Shown here piece after piece: positions 57,248 to 64,000 of a stretch of DNA of 64,000 nucleotides (its first letter is position 1; each line of letters opens with the position of its first letter). The stretch lies in contig NZ_JAFFQY010000008.1 in the NCBI RefSeq assembly GCF_017311575.1, forward strand, positions 1-64,000, in the 5' to 3' direction. The notes under the pieces are model-generated. The model saw nothing but the letters and a program-made list of their open reading frames with translations. It was not told where the DNA came from and searched no databases. A program made the translations under genes and the position numbers. This DNA comes from Roseococcus thiosulfatophilus. Lineage in GTDB: Bacteria > Pseudomonadota > Alphaproteobacteria > Acetobacterales > Acetobacteraceae.

Positions 57248-57964
57248 ATGGAGATCAACGACTATCCCCTTCGCCTTGCCCTCGCCCTGCTGCTGGGTGC
57301 CGCCATCGGTGCCGAGCGCCAGTGGCGGCAGCGCATGGCGGGGCTTCGCACCAATGCGCTGGTGGCGCTCGGCGCCTGCTGCTTCACCGTCTTCGGCCTG
57401 GTGACGCCCGGCGATGCCAGCCCGACGCGCGTCGCCGCGCAGGTGGTGACGGGAATCGGCTTCCTGGGCGCGGGCGTCATCATGCGCGAGGGGCTGAACA
57501 TCCGCGGCCTGAACACGGCCGCCACCCTCTGGTGCGCGGCGGCGGTGGGCGTGTTCTGCGGGGCGGGCGCCTATCTGCTGGCCCTGGCCGCGACCGGCCT
57601 CATCATCGGCGCCAATCTCGGATTGCGCCCCCTGGTGCGGCTGATCGACCGGCAACCGGATGCGGGGTCGGAGGTGGAGCACGCCTATCGCATCAGCGTC
57701 ACCTGCAAGGCGTCCAAGGAGGCGCATATCCGCGCTTTGCTGGTCCAGGCCATCGCGGGTGGCGAGGTGCGGCTGCGCCGACTGGACAGCGAGGACCTGG
57801 CCGACCCCGCCAGCACGGCCGAACGCGTGGTGATCACCGCCGAGCTCGCCTCCAGCGGGCGGGCCGAGGCGCTGCTCGAGGCGATCGTGGGACGGCTCAG
57901 CCTGGAAGGCTCGGTCACCCGCGCGGGCTGGGCGGAGGCGGGCGGAGGCACGCAGGCCCATTAG
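57248..57964 (+). CDS. MgtC/SapB-family membrane protein
   Basis: A 238-residue protein. The first 140 residues hold four or five membrane helices with the family's GAAIGAERQWRQRMAGLRTNALVALGA and GIGFLGAGVIMREG-type segments. The C-terminal about 85 residues form a cytoplasmic ACT-like domain. MgtC proteins help growth at low magnesium and modulate the ATP synthase. It stands alone after the katG terminator. Confidence 0.9.
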   Translation: MEINDYPLRLALALLLGAAIGAERQWRQRMAGLRTNALVALGACCFTVFGLVTPGDASPTRVAAQVVTGIGFLGAGVIMREGLNIRGLNTAATLWCAAAVGVFCGAGAYLLALAATGLIIGANLGLRPLVRLIDRQPDAGSEVEHAYRISVTCKASKEAHIRALLVQAIAGGEVRLRRLDSEDLADPASTAERVVITAELASSGRAEALLEAIVGRLSLEGSVTRAGWAEAGGGTQAH

Positions 57965-58036
57965 GGCGGGTTTCGGCACGCCTGGTGATTGCGCCTCGAC
58001 GCACCCCGCGCGGCCCGCCCCCGCAACGCTGACGCT

Positions 58037-58070
58037 TCCCGCGCGTTTCCTGTCCTTCACGCGGGAGGGA
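58037..58070 (+). promoter_or_regulatory. Leader hairpin over the glucose dehydrogenase ribosome site
   Basis: TCCCGCG (58037-58043) can pair with CGCGGGA (58060-58066) across a 16-base loop. The right arm includes the first four bases of the Shine-Dalgarno GGGAGGGA (58063-58070), six bases before the ATG. The fold could damp translation, although the stem is short. Confidence 0.35.
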
Positions 58071-58075
58071 CATCC

Positions 58076-60496
58076 ATGGCCATGCCACACAGCGACCGGT
58101 TCTTCGTGTCACGGGGGTGGCGCGTCGTGCACCTGTTGCTGTTGCTGCTGGTGGGGCTGCTGGGCCTGGCCCAGGCGGGGCTGGGCGGCTGGCTGGTCGC
58201 GGTCGGCGGCACGCCCCTGCATCTCTCCTGTGGGCTGCTGCTGGTGGGCGCCGCCGTGGTGGGATGGCTGCGGCCGGGCCGCTTCGAGGCCTTGGCCATG
58301 CTGCTGGCCTTCGGCGTGGCACTCGCCTGGGCACTGGTCGAGATCGCGGGCAAGGGCTGGATGCCGGCCTGGGGCTTCGACCTGGCGGGCCGCGTGGGCA
58401 TCGTCTTCGCCCTGCTGGCCCTGGCCTTCGCCGCCTCCATCCTGGCGCGCATCCCGCGCTCGGGCCTGGCCGTGGGCGGGGCGGCAGGCGTGGGCATCCT
58501 GGCCAGCGCGGGCCTCGTCGCCTTCTTCTGGGAACGGCCAATGGAGCCCGCCACCGGCGCGGCATTGGCCTCGCAAACGGTCCCGGCCGGCGGCAACGAC
58601 GCATCCGAATGGCGTGCCCATGCGGGTTCGCATCTGGGCCAGGGTTACTCCCCCGCCGCGCAGGTGACGCCCGCCAACGTCTCGCGCCTGCGCGAGGTCT
58701 GGCGCCACCGCACGCGCGACCTGCCGCCCAATGACCGCGTCTACTACTCCTCGCAGAACACCCCGCTGAAGGTCGGCGACGGCCTCTATGTGTGCAGCGC
58801 CAGCGGGCAGGTCTTCGCCCTCGACCCCGCCACGGGGGAGGAGCGGTGGCACTTCGACCCGCGGACCTCGCCCGCCGTCATGGAAAGCCTGTTCAGCGTG
58901 GCCTGCCGCGCGGTGGGCCATCACGGGACGCCGGGTGCGGAGGCCTGTGGCGAGCGCATCTTCTCCACCACCGCCGATGGCCGCATGTTCGCCCTCGATG
59001 CGCGCACCGGCACACCCTGTGCCGATTTCGGCCAGAACGGCGTCGTGGACCTGACGGCGGGCATGGGCATCCGGGAGCCGGGCTTCGCCTCCAACACCTC
59101 CGGCCCCGCCGTGGTGGGCGATGTCATCATCATCGGCCAGCAGGTCAGCGACAACCAGCGCCGCGACGCGCCCTCCGGCGTGGTGCGCGCCTATGACGCA
59201 CGCAGCGGCGCGCTGCTCTGGGCCTGGGACGCGCACCGGCCGGACGCGCAGGCGCCGCTGGCGCCCGGTGAAATCTTCCCCCGCGGCACGCCCAATGTCT
59301 GGACGCTGATCACGGCCGATGAACAGCTGGGCCTGGTCTTCCTCGGCACCGGCAATTCCGGCGCCGACCATTGGGGCGGCAACCGCACCGCCGAGGAGGA
59401 CCGCTTCACCTCCGCCGTCGTCGCCGTGGAACTGGCCACCGGCGCGACGCGCTGGTCCTTCGCCACCGTGGACCATGACCTCTGGGACTATGACATCGGC
59501 GCCCAGCCCGTGGTGATGGACCTCGAGATCGAGGGTGCCATGCGCCGCGTGGTGGTGCAGGGCACCAAGACCGGCTCGCTCTTCGTCTTCGACGCCGCGA
59601 CCGGGGAGGCGCTGCGGCCCATCGAGCGCCGCCCCTCCCCCCAAGGCCCGCTGCTGACCGGTGAGCGCATCTCGCCCGACCAGCCGCATTCGGTGTTCTA
59701 CCCCAACTTCGCCGGCCACCCCGGCCCGGTGCCGGAAGTGATCGACGCGCGCCACACCTTCGGCGTGACACCGCTCGATGCCGCCTGGTGCCGCATCCAG
59801 TTCCACCAGATGCGCTATGAGGGGATCTTCACGCCGCCCACCGCCGAGGGGCGCGGCATGCTGCTCTTCCCCGGCACCATCGGCGGCATCAACTGGGGCG
59901 GGCTGGGCGTGGACCAGGGCCGGGGCATCGTCATCACCAACCACAGCCGCCTGCCCAACCAGGTGCTGATGATCCCGCAGGCCCAGGTGACGGACCTGCC
60001 CGTGGGCGATGGCGGCGCGCGGCCGGACCAGGAGACGGCGCCCCAGGCCGGCACCCCCTATGGCGTGCGCCGGCCCATGTGGCTCTCGCCGCTCGATGTG
60101 CCCTGCATCGCGCCGCCCTGGGGCTACCTGGCGGCGACGGACATGGAAAGCGGGCGCCTGCTGTGGTCGCAGCCGCTGGGCACGGGCTTCGACACCGGCC
60201 CGCTGCTGATGCCCACCTTCCTGCGCATCCCGACCGGCACGCCCAATATCGGCGGGCCACTGGTGACGGCCACGGGCCTCACCTTCATCGCCGCCGCGCA
60301 GGATGACTGGCTGCGCGCCTTCGAGACCGAGACGGGCCGCCTGCTGTGGTCCGGCCGCCTGCCCGCGGGCGGCCAGGCCAGCCCCATGACCTACATGCAT
60401 CAGGGGCGGCAATACGTGGCCATCGGCGCGGCGGGCCACCAGCGGCTGGAAACCCGCACGGGCGACTATCTGGTGGTCTTTGCCCTGGAGGAGTGA
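58076..60496 (+). CDS. gcd: Membrane-bound PQQ-dependent glucose dehydrogenase family protein
   Basis: An 806-residue quinoprotein. Five N-terminal membrane helices (about residues 16-160) anchor it and bind ubiquinone. The periplasmic eight-bladed propeller follows (EWRAHAGSHLGQGYSPAAQVTPANV, NTPLKVGDGLYVCS, TVDHDLWDYDIGAQP) and ends with GDYLVVFAL. It oxidises glucose or related polyols (quinate, shikimate) in the periplasm and passes electrons to the quinone pool. PQQ synthesis genes are not in the window. Substrate choice among the family cannot be read from sequence. Start after GGGAGGGA. Confidence 0.9.
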   Translation: MAMPHSDRFFVSRGWRVVHLLLLLLVGLLGLAQAGLGGWLVAVGGTPLHLSCGLLLVGAAVVGWLRPGRFEALAMLLAFGVALAWALVEIAGKGWMPAWGFDLAGRVGIVFALLALAFAASILARIPRSGLAVGGAAGVGILASAGLVAFFWERPMEPATGAALASQTVPAGGNDASEWRAHAGSHLGQGYSPAAQVTPANVSRLREVWRHRTRDLPPNDRVYYSSQNTPLKVGDGLYVCSASGQVFALDPATGEERWHFDPRTSPAVMESLFSVACRAVGHHGTPGAEACGERIFSTTADGRMFALDARTGTPCADFGQNGVVDLTAGMGIREPGFASNTSGPAVVGDVIIIGQQVSDNQRRDAPSGVVRAYDARSGALLWAWDAHRPDAQAPLAPGEIFPRGTPNVWTLITADEQLGLVFLGTGNSGADHWGGNRTAEEDRFTSAVVAVELATGATRWSFATVDHDLWDYDIGAQPVVMDLEIEGAMRRVVVQGTKTGSLFVFDAATGEALRPIERRPSPQGPLLTGERISPDQPHSVFYPNFAGHPGPVPEVIDARHTFGVTPLDAAWCRIQFHQMRYEGIFTPPTAEGRGMLLFPGTIGGINWGGLGVDQGRGIVITNHSRLPNQVLMIPQAQVTDLPVGDGGARPDQETAPQAGTPYGVRRPMWLSPLDVPCIAPPWGYLAATDMESGRLLWSQPLGTGFDTGPLLMPTFLRIPTGTPNIGGPLVTATGLTFIAAAQDDWLRAFETETGRLLWSGRLPAGGQASPMTYMHQGRQYVAIGAAGHQRLETRTGDYLVVFALEE

Positions 60497-60506
60497 TGCG
60501 AAAGGC

Positions 60507-60527
60507 TCGCCCGCACCATGCGGGCGA
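60507..60527 (+). terminator. Hairpin after glucose dehydrogenase
   Basis: A perfect 9-bp stem TCGCCCGCA/TGCGGGCGA with a 3-base loop begins 11 bases after the stop. No T-run on the plus strand. Confidence 0.5.
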
Positions 60528-60550
60528 ACCCCATCCTCGCGTGCCGGCGA

Positions 60551-60576
60551 TAAAGGGCGGATCGGCCCCGATCCGC
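60551..60576 (-). terminator. Terminator after egtD
   Basis: GCGGATCGG and CCGATCCGC (60557-60576) form a 9-bp stem with a minimal loop. Read on the minus strand, the stem is followed by CCCTTTAT, a short T-run, as expected for an intrinsic terminator of the egtB-egtD operon 21 bases after its stop. Confidence 0.6.
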
Positions 60577-60596
60577 GCCAGTGAAAGGAGGGGGCC

Positions 60597-61571
60597 TCAG
60601 CCCCCCTGCTTCAGCAGCCAGACGGAGAACAGCCCATCCGCATCGCCCCAATGCCGCTCCGCGCTCCAGCCGGCTTCGGCGCAGAGGGCGGTGAAGCGTT
60701 CGGGGCGGTATTTGTGGCTGTTCTCGGTGTGGATGGTCTCGCCGGCGGCGAAGCGCAGCCGCCGCCCCGCCATCCGCACCAGCTGCGGCCGGAGCGAGAC
60801 GAGGTGCATCTCGATCCGCTCCTTCTCCGCGTTCCAGCGCGCCTCGTGCCGGAAGGCTTTGAGGTCGAACTCCGCCCCCAGCTCCCGGTTCAGCCGCGCC
60901 AGAAGGTTCATGTTGAAGGCGGCCGTGACGCCCGCCGCGTCGTCATAGGCGGCTTCCAGCACGGCTTGGTCCTTCACCCGGTCGGCGCCGATCAGCAGCC
61001 TGGAACCTGGGCCCAGGATGCGCCCCGCCATCCGCAGAAAATCCCGCGCCGCCTCGGGCGTGAAATTGCCGATGGTGGAGCCCGGGAAGAAGCCCAGCAG
61101 CGGCGTGCCGCGCGGCAGGCGCGGCAAGGGGAAGGGCCGGGTGAAATCCGCGACGACGGGCAGCACCGTCAGGCCCGGATGCGCGGCCGCCACGCGCGCC
61201 GCGCCTTCCTCCAGCCATTCGGGCGCGATGTCCACGGGCACATAGGCGGCGGGGCGGTCCATCGCGTCCAGCAATAGCCCCACCTTCTCCGCGCTGCCCG
61301 AGCCGAACTCGACCACCGCGGCGCCGGGCCCCGCGAGCGCGGCCGCCTCCGACGCGCAGCCGCGCAGGATCGCGGTCTCGGTGCGCGTGGGGTAGTATTC
61401 GGGCAGGCGGATGATCTCCTCGAAGAGCCGCGCGCCCTCGGCGTCATAGAGCCATTTGCAGGGCAGCGTCTTGCGCTCGGCGGTCAGGCCCGCCACGGCA
61501 TCGGCCAGCAGGGCGGCGCGTTGCGCGCGGGCCTCGGCCTCCGGGTCGTACCGGTTCTCGGCGCGGCTCAT
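60597..61571 (-). CDS. egtD: Ergothioneine synthesis: L-histidine N-alpha-methyltransferase
   Basis: A 324-residue SAM-dependent enzyme that trimethylates histidine to hercynine. EgtD features are KTLPCKWLYDAEGARLFEEI, LPEYYPTRTETAIL, EFGSGSAEKV (SAM site), FPGSTIGNF and the C-terminal TENSHKY motif, whose residues bind histidine. Its start overlaps the egtB stop (ATGA), so the two are co-translated. A thiol antioxidant pathway fits the katG/oxyR neighbourhood. Confidence 0.94.
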   Translation of the reverse strand: MSRAENRYDPEAEARAQRAALLADAVAGLTAERKTLPCKWLYDAEGARLFEEIIRLPEYYPTRTETAILRGCASEAAALAGPGAAVVEFGSGSAEKVGLLLDAMDRPAAYVPVDIAPEWLEEGAARVAAAHPGLTVLPVVADFTRPFPLPRLPRGTPLLGFFPGSTIGNFTPEAARDFLRMAGRILGPGSRLLIGADRVKDQAVLEAAYDDAAGVTAAFNMNLLARLNRELGAEFDLKAFRHEARWNAEKERIEMHLVSLRPQLVRMAGRRLRFAAGETIHTENSHKYRPERFTALCAEAGWSAERHWGDADGLFSVWLLKQGG

Positions 61572-62767
61572 GGCACGTCCTTCGCGAGGCGCAGCCCCGT
61601 GAACTGCCATCGCGCCCCGGGCGGGAAGAAGTTGCGGTAAGTGGGCCGCGAATGGCCGGGCGGGGTGGCGCGGGAGCCGCCGCGCAGCACCATCTGGCCG
61701 ATCATGAACTTGCCATTGTATTCGCCGACGGCGCCGGCCCAGGGGCGAAAGCCGGGATAGGGGCGATAGGCGCTGCCGGTCCATTGCCAGACATGGCCCT
61801 CGGCCGCGAGGAAGCCCGGAAGGGCGCTGGACGCCTCCCATTCCTGCTCAGTCGGCAGGCGGCAGCCGGCCCAGCGGGCATAGGCGTCCGCCTCATACCA
61901 GCTGATGTGACGGACGGGCGCGTCGGGATGGAGCGCGCCAAGCCCCGCCGGCGTGAAGCCCAGCCAGGTGCCATCGCGCTGCAGCCAGTGTTCCGGCGCC
62001 TGCCAGCCCTGGGCCTCGCATTCGGCCCAGCCCTCGGACATCCAGAGCGAGGCGGTGCGATAGCCGCCATCCTCCACGAACTCCAGCCATTCGGCATTGG
62101 AGACGGGCCGGTCCGCGATGGCGAAGGGCTCGAGAAAGACGCGGTGGCGCGGCCCTTCATTGTCGAACGCGAAGCCCTCGCCGTCATGGCCCACGGCCAC
62201 CACGCCCGAGGGCCCATCCAGCCAGCGCAGCATGGCGGGCGGCGGCGTCGCCTCGCGCCAGGCGGGGTCCATGGCGGGGTGCAGCGGGTTCTGCGCCAGC
62301 AGGTGCAGCGCATCGGTCAGCAGCAATTCCTGATGCTGTTCCTCATGCCGCAGGCCGAGCTCCACCAGCGTCGCCACCTCCGGCGAGAGCGGCCCGGCCA
62401 GCAGCCCCGTCATCGCCTGGTCGACATGGGCGCGATAGGCGGTGACGCGCGCGGTGGCCGGGCGCGTCAGCATGCCCCGGCGCGGCCGCGCATGGCGCGG
62501 GCCTGCGGCCAGGTAGTAGGAATTGAACAGGAAGGCGAAATCCGGGTCGAAGCCCTGATAACCCTCCACATGCGGCTTCAGCACGAAGGTCTCGAAGAAC
62601 CAGGTGGTGTGCGCGCGGTGCCACTTCGCCGGCGAGGCGTCAGGCATGGATTGCACGCATTGGTCCTCGGGCGAGAGGGGTTCCGCCAGGCGCTCCGTGG
62701 CCGCCCGCAGGGAAGCGTATCGGTCGGCCAAGGAGGCTTCCGCCTCCAGCCTGGCGTGCTGGTCCAT
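61568..62767 (-). CDS. egtB: Ergothioneine synthesis: iron-dependent sulfoxide synthase EgtB
   Basis: A 399-residue enzyme joining hercynine to a thiol. The N-terminal DinB-like domain holds the iron ligands His50 (KWHRAH), His141 and His145 (H-x3-H-x-E in RHEEQHQE). The C-terminal formylglycine-type (FGE-sulfatase) domain ends with VLRGGSRATPPGHSRPTYRNFFPPGARWQFTGLRLA. The start at 62767 follows GGGGAGAGAGA; the open frame extends 48 codons further without support. EgtC and EgtE are not seen in the window, as in many proteobacteria. Confidence 0.94.
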   Translation of the reverse strand: MDQHARLEAEASLADRYASLRAATERLAEPLSPEDQCVQSMPDASPAKWHRAHTTWFFETFVLKPHVEGYQGFDPDFAFLFNSYYLAAGPRHARPRRGMLTRPATARVTAYRAHVDQAMTGLLAGPLSPEVATLVELGLRHEEQHQELLLTDALHLLAQNPLHPAMDPAWREATPPPAMLRWLDGPSGVVAVGHDGEGFAFDNEGPRHRVFLEPFAIADRPVSNAEWLEFVEDGGYRTASLWMSEGWAECEAQGWQAPEHWLQRDGTWLGFTPAGLGALHPDAPVRHISWYEADAYARWAGCRLPTEQEWEASSALPGFLAAEGHVWQWTGSAYRPYPGFRPWAGAVGEYNGKFMIGQMVLRGGSRATPPGHSRPTYRNFFPPGARWQFTGLRLAKDVP

Positions 62768-62870
62768 CTCTCTCTCCCCTCCGCGCATGGCCGCCGGCCC
62801 GGAGCGCGGAGGGTCCGGCCCGGCCGATGGCTTGAGGGGGTGAACGCGCGGCGGGGCCTGAGGTTGCGCG

Positions 62871-64000
62871 TCAGTCCGCCTGGAATCCCGCGGCGGTGTG
62901 GGAACCGTCACAGAAGGGCTTGTTGCGCGACTGCCCGCAGCGGCAGAACAGCGCCGCCTCCGCCTTCAGCAGCGTGCGCCCCGTGCCGCTCAGGATTTCC
63001 ATGGGCCCCGCGAGCGACAAGGGCCCGTCGCGCTGCGGCGCCACCGCCAGCACACCGCCGCGCACGGCCAGGGCGGGGCTGTCGATTGTCTCCGGCTCGC
63101 CCGTCGCGTGGAAGCCCGCGTCATGGTGGGACCCGTCGCAATACGGCTTGTTGCGCGAGGCGCCGCAGCGGCAGAGCGTGGCGCGAAACCCGATCGCCTC
63201 GCCGCGCAGCCAGATGTCGGCACGAATGGCCAGCGGCCCGTCCTCGCGCAGCTGCACCAGGTTCACGGGCGGCGGCGCCTCCCCTGGCCCGCCATCATGG
63301 CGGCGATAGCGGATGGCGCCGGAGGGACAGGCCTGCGCGACCGCCACCAGGCCCTCGGTGCTGGTGGCCTCGTCGGGCGCGATCCAGGCGCCGACCACAT
63401 TGGCCTTGAACACGCCGGGCTGCTGCAGCACGCAGAAGCGCGCATGGATGCAGCGCTTCGCCTCGAACAGGATGGTGATGTCGCGGCCCTGGGCGGTCTC
63501 GATCTCCGGCACCTCCGCGGCGGGGGCCTCGCCCGCGAGGCGCCGCGCGATGCCGGCCAGCACCTCGCCCGCCGCGAAGTTGGGCAGCAGAAGGGCGGTG
63601 CGCGCCGCAACCTCGCGGAAGCGTTCCGCCAGCAGCGCCTGGGCGGAGGCCCCCGGCGGCAGCGGCGCCACGTCGCGCAGCATGGCGAAGCTCATCCCCG
63701 CGCGCCGCGCATCGCCGCCCGCGCAGGCGGGCAGGGTGGTGAGGTGCTCGGCCACCGGCACCAAGGCACGCATCGCGTCCACGGAGGCATCGAGGCAGGC
63801 GCGCTTGCGCGCGGCGTCCGTCTCGGCGAAGCCCTGCACCAGGGCGCGCAGCATGGCGGCGTAGATGGCGTTGGCCGCGTCCATCACCGGCGCGGTGGCG
63901 GGATGGTCAATGTAGGTCTTGCCCGCGGGGTCGGGCGGGCGGCGCATGACCGGGTTGGCGACCACCGCGCGCGCCGGCGCGAAGCCCGGCTCGGCCCCGA
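62871..64000 (-). CDS. Iron-sulfur protein with mono-cluster ferredoxin and two CDGSH domains, 5' part missing
   Basis: At least 376 residues are visible; the frame is open to the window edge (a GTG at 63965 is unlikely to be the start). The visible N-terminal part is helical and resembles the end of ferritin-like (VioB-type) domains. Next is a Fer4_19-like segment (RCIHARFC...ACPSGAI) and then two CDGSH zinc-finger-like [2Fe-2S] motifs, CRCGASRNKPYCDGSH and CRCGQSRNKPFCDGSH, each with the 3-Cys-1-His ligand set. Family function is unknown. It lies 103 bases upstream of egtB on the same strand. Confidence 0.85.
   Translation of the reverse strand, partial: GAEPGFAPARAVVANPVMRRPPDPAGKTYIDHPATAPVMDAANAIYAAMLRALVQGFAETDAARKRACLDASVDAMRALVPVAEHLTTLPACAGGDARRAGMSFAMLRDVAPLPPGASAQALLAERFREVAARTALLLPNFAAGEVLAGIARRLAGEAPAAEVPEIETAQGRDITILFEAKRCIHARFCVLQQPGVFKANVVGAWIAPDEATSTEGLVAVAQACPSGAIRYRRHDGGPGEAPPPVNLVQLREDGPLAIRADIWLRGEAIGFRATLCRCGASRNKPYCDGSHHDAGFHATGEPETIDSPALAVRGGVLAVAPQRDGPLSLAGPMEILSGTGRTLLKAEAALFCRCGQSRNKPFCDGSHTAAGFQAD

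Overview
The window is about 70% G+C, densely packed and all of one bacterial style: overlapping ATGA/TGATG gene junctions, GTG and TTG starts, and no gap above about 270 bases. The gene set points to an alphaproteobacterium of the Acetobacteraceae (Roseomonas-like). It includes orphan Bug/TctC binding proteins, a hopanoid transporter HpnN, a membrane PQQ glucose dehydrogenase, HWE-family histidine kinases, ergothioneine synthesis and a full urease operon. This placement is inferred from gene content, not from an alignment. No transposase, phage gene, CRISPR array or rRNA was seen. One tRNA, Val(CAC), is present.

Layout. 1-3.8 kb: end of a class III aminotransferase and a hybrid sensor kinase. 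3.8-7.5 kb (minus): a five-gene operon of a class I amidotransferase, RluB, RsmD, a glycosyltransferase and an unknown protein. 7.6-10.1 kb: TadA, isoaspartyl peptidase and a Bug protein. 10.2-13.1 kb: a small redox cluster made of a CADD-type di-metal oxidase, two [2Fe-2S] ferredoxins, a 96-residue unknown, a GlcG-like protein and a GntR regulator, with a palindromic operator at its promoter. 13.2-18.4 kb: an operon of a diiron ferritin-like protein, a CopD-like membrane protein, HpnN and phosphoglycolate phosphatase. 18.5-19.7 kb: a DUF3108 protein, tRNA-Val and a small unknown.

19.8-30.9 kb is a divergent 12-gene catabolic locus around a GntR regulator. The left arm encodes an ABC importer with a THI5-like binding protein, a class II aldolase and an LLM flavin monooxygenase. 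The right arm encodes a short-chain dehydrogenase, an aminotransferase, an alpha/beta hydrolase, an M20 amidohydrolase and a bicupin. Together they look like uptake and stepwise breakdown of a nitrogen-containing, possibly heterocyclic, compound; the substrate is not known. A GntP transporter, a patatin and another Bug protein follow.

34.7-38.4 kb: TypA, a secreted protein and an NHL-repeat protein. 38.4-44.3 kb: ureDABCEFG, then a PuuE-type allantoinase facing it, suggesting nitrogen salvage from purines. 44.5-49.7 kb: a signalling block of a PAS-HWE kinase, a REC-PAS response regulator and a giant multi-PAS HWE kinase. 49.8-53.8 kb: an ABC-F ATPase, an epoxide-hydrolase-like protein and a GMC oxidoreductase. 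53.8-57.1 kb: oxyR and katG divergently arranged around an OxyR-type site. 57.2-64 kb: an MgtC-family protein, PQQ glucose dehydrogenase, egtB-egtD and the C-terminal part of a protein carrying a ferredoxin-like and two CDGSH iron-sulfur domains. Oxidative-stress and iron-sulfur/diiron proteins are a recurring theme.
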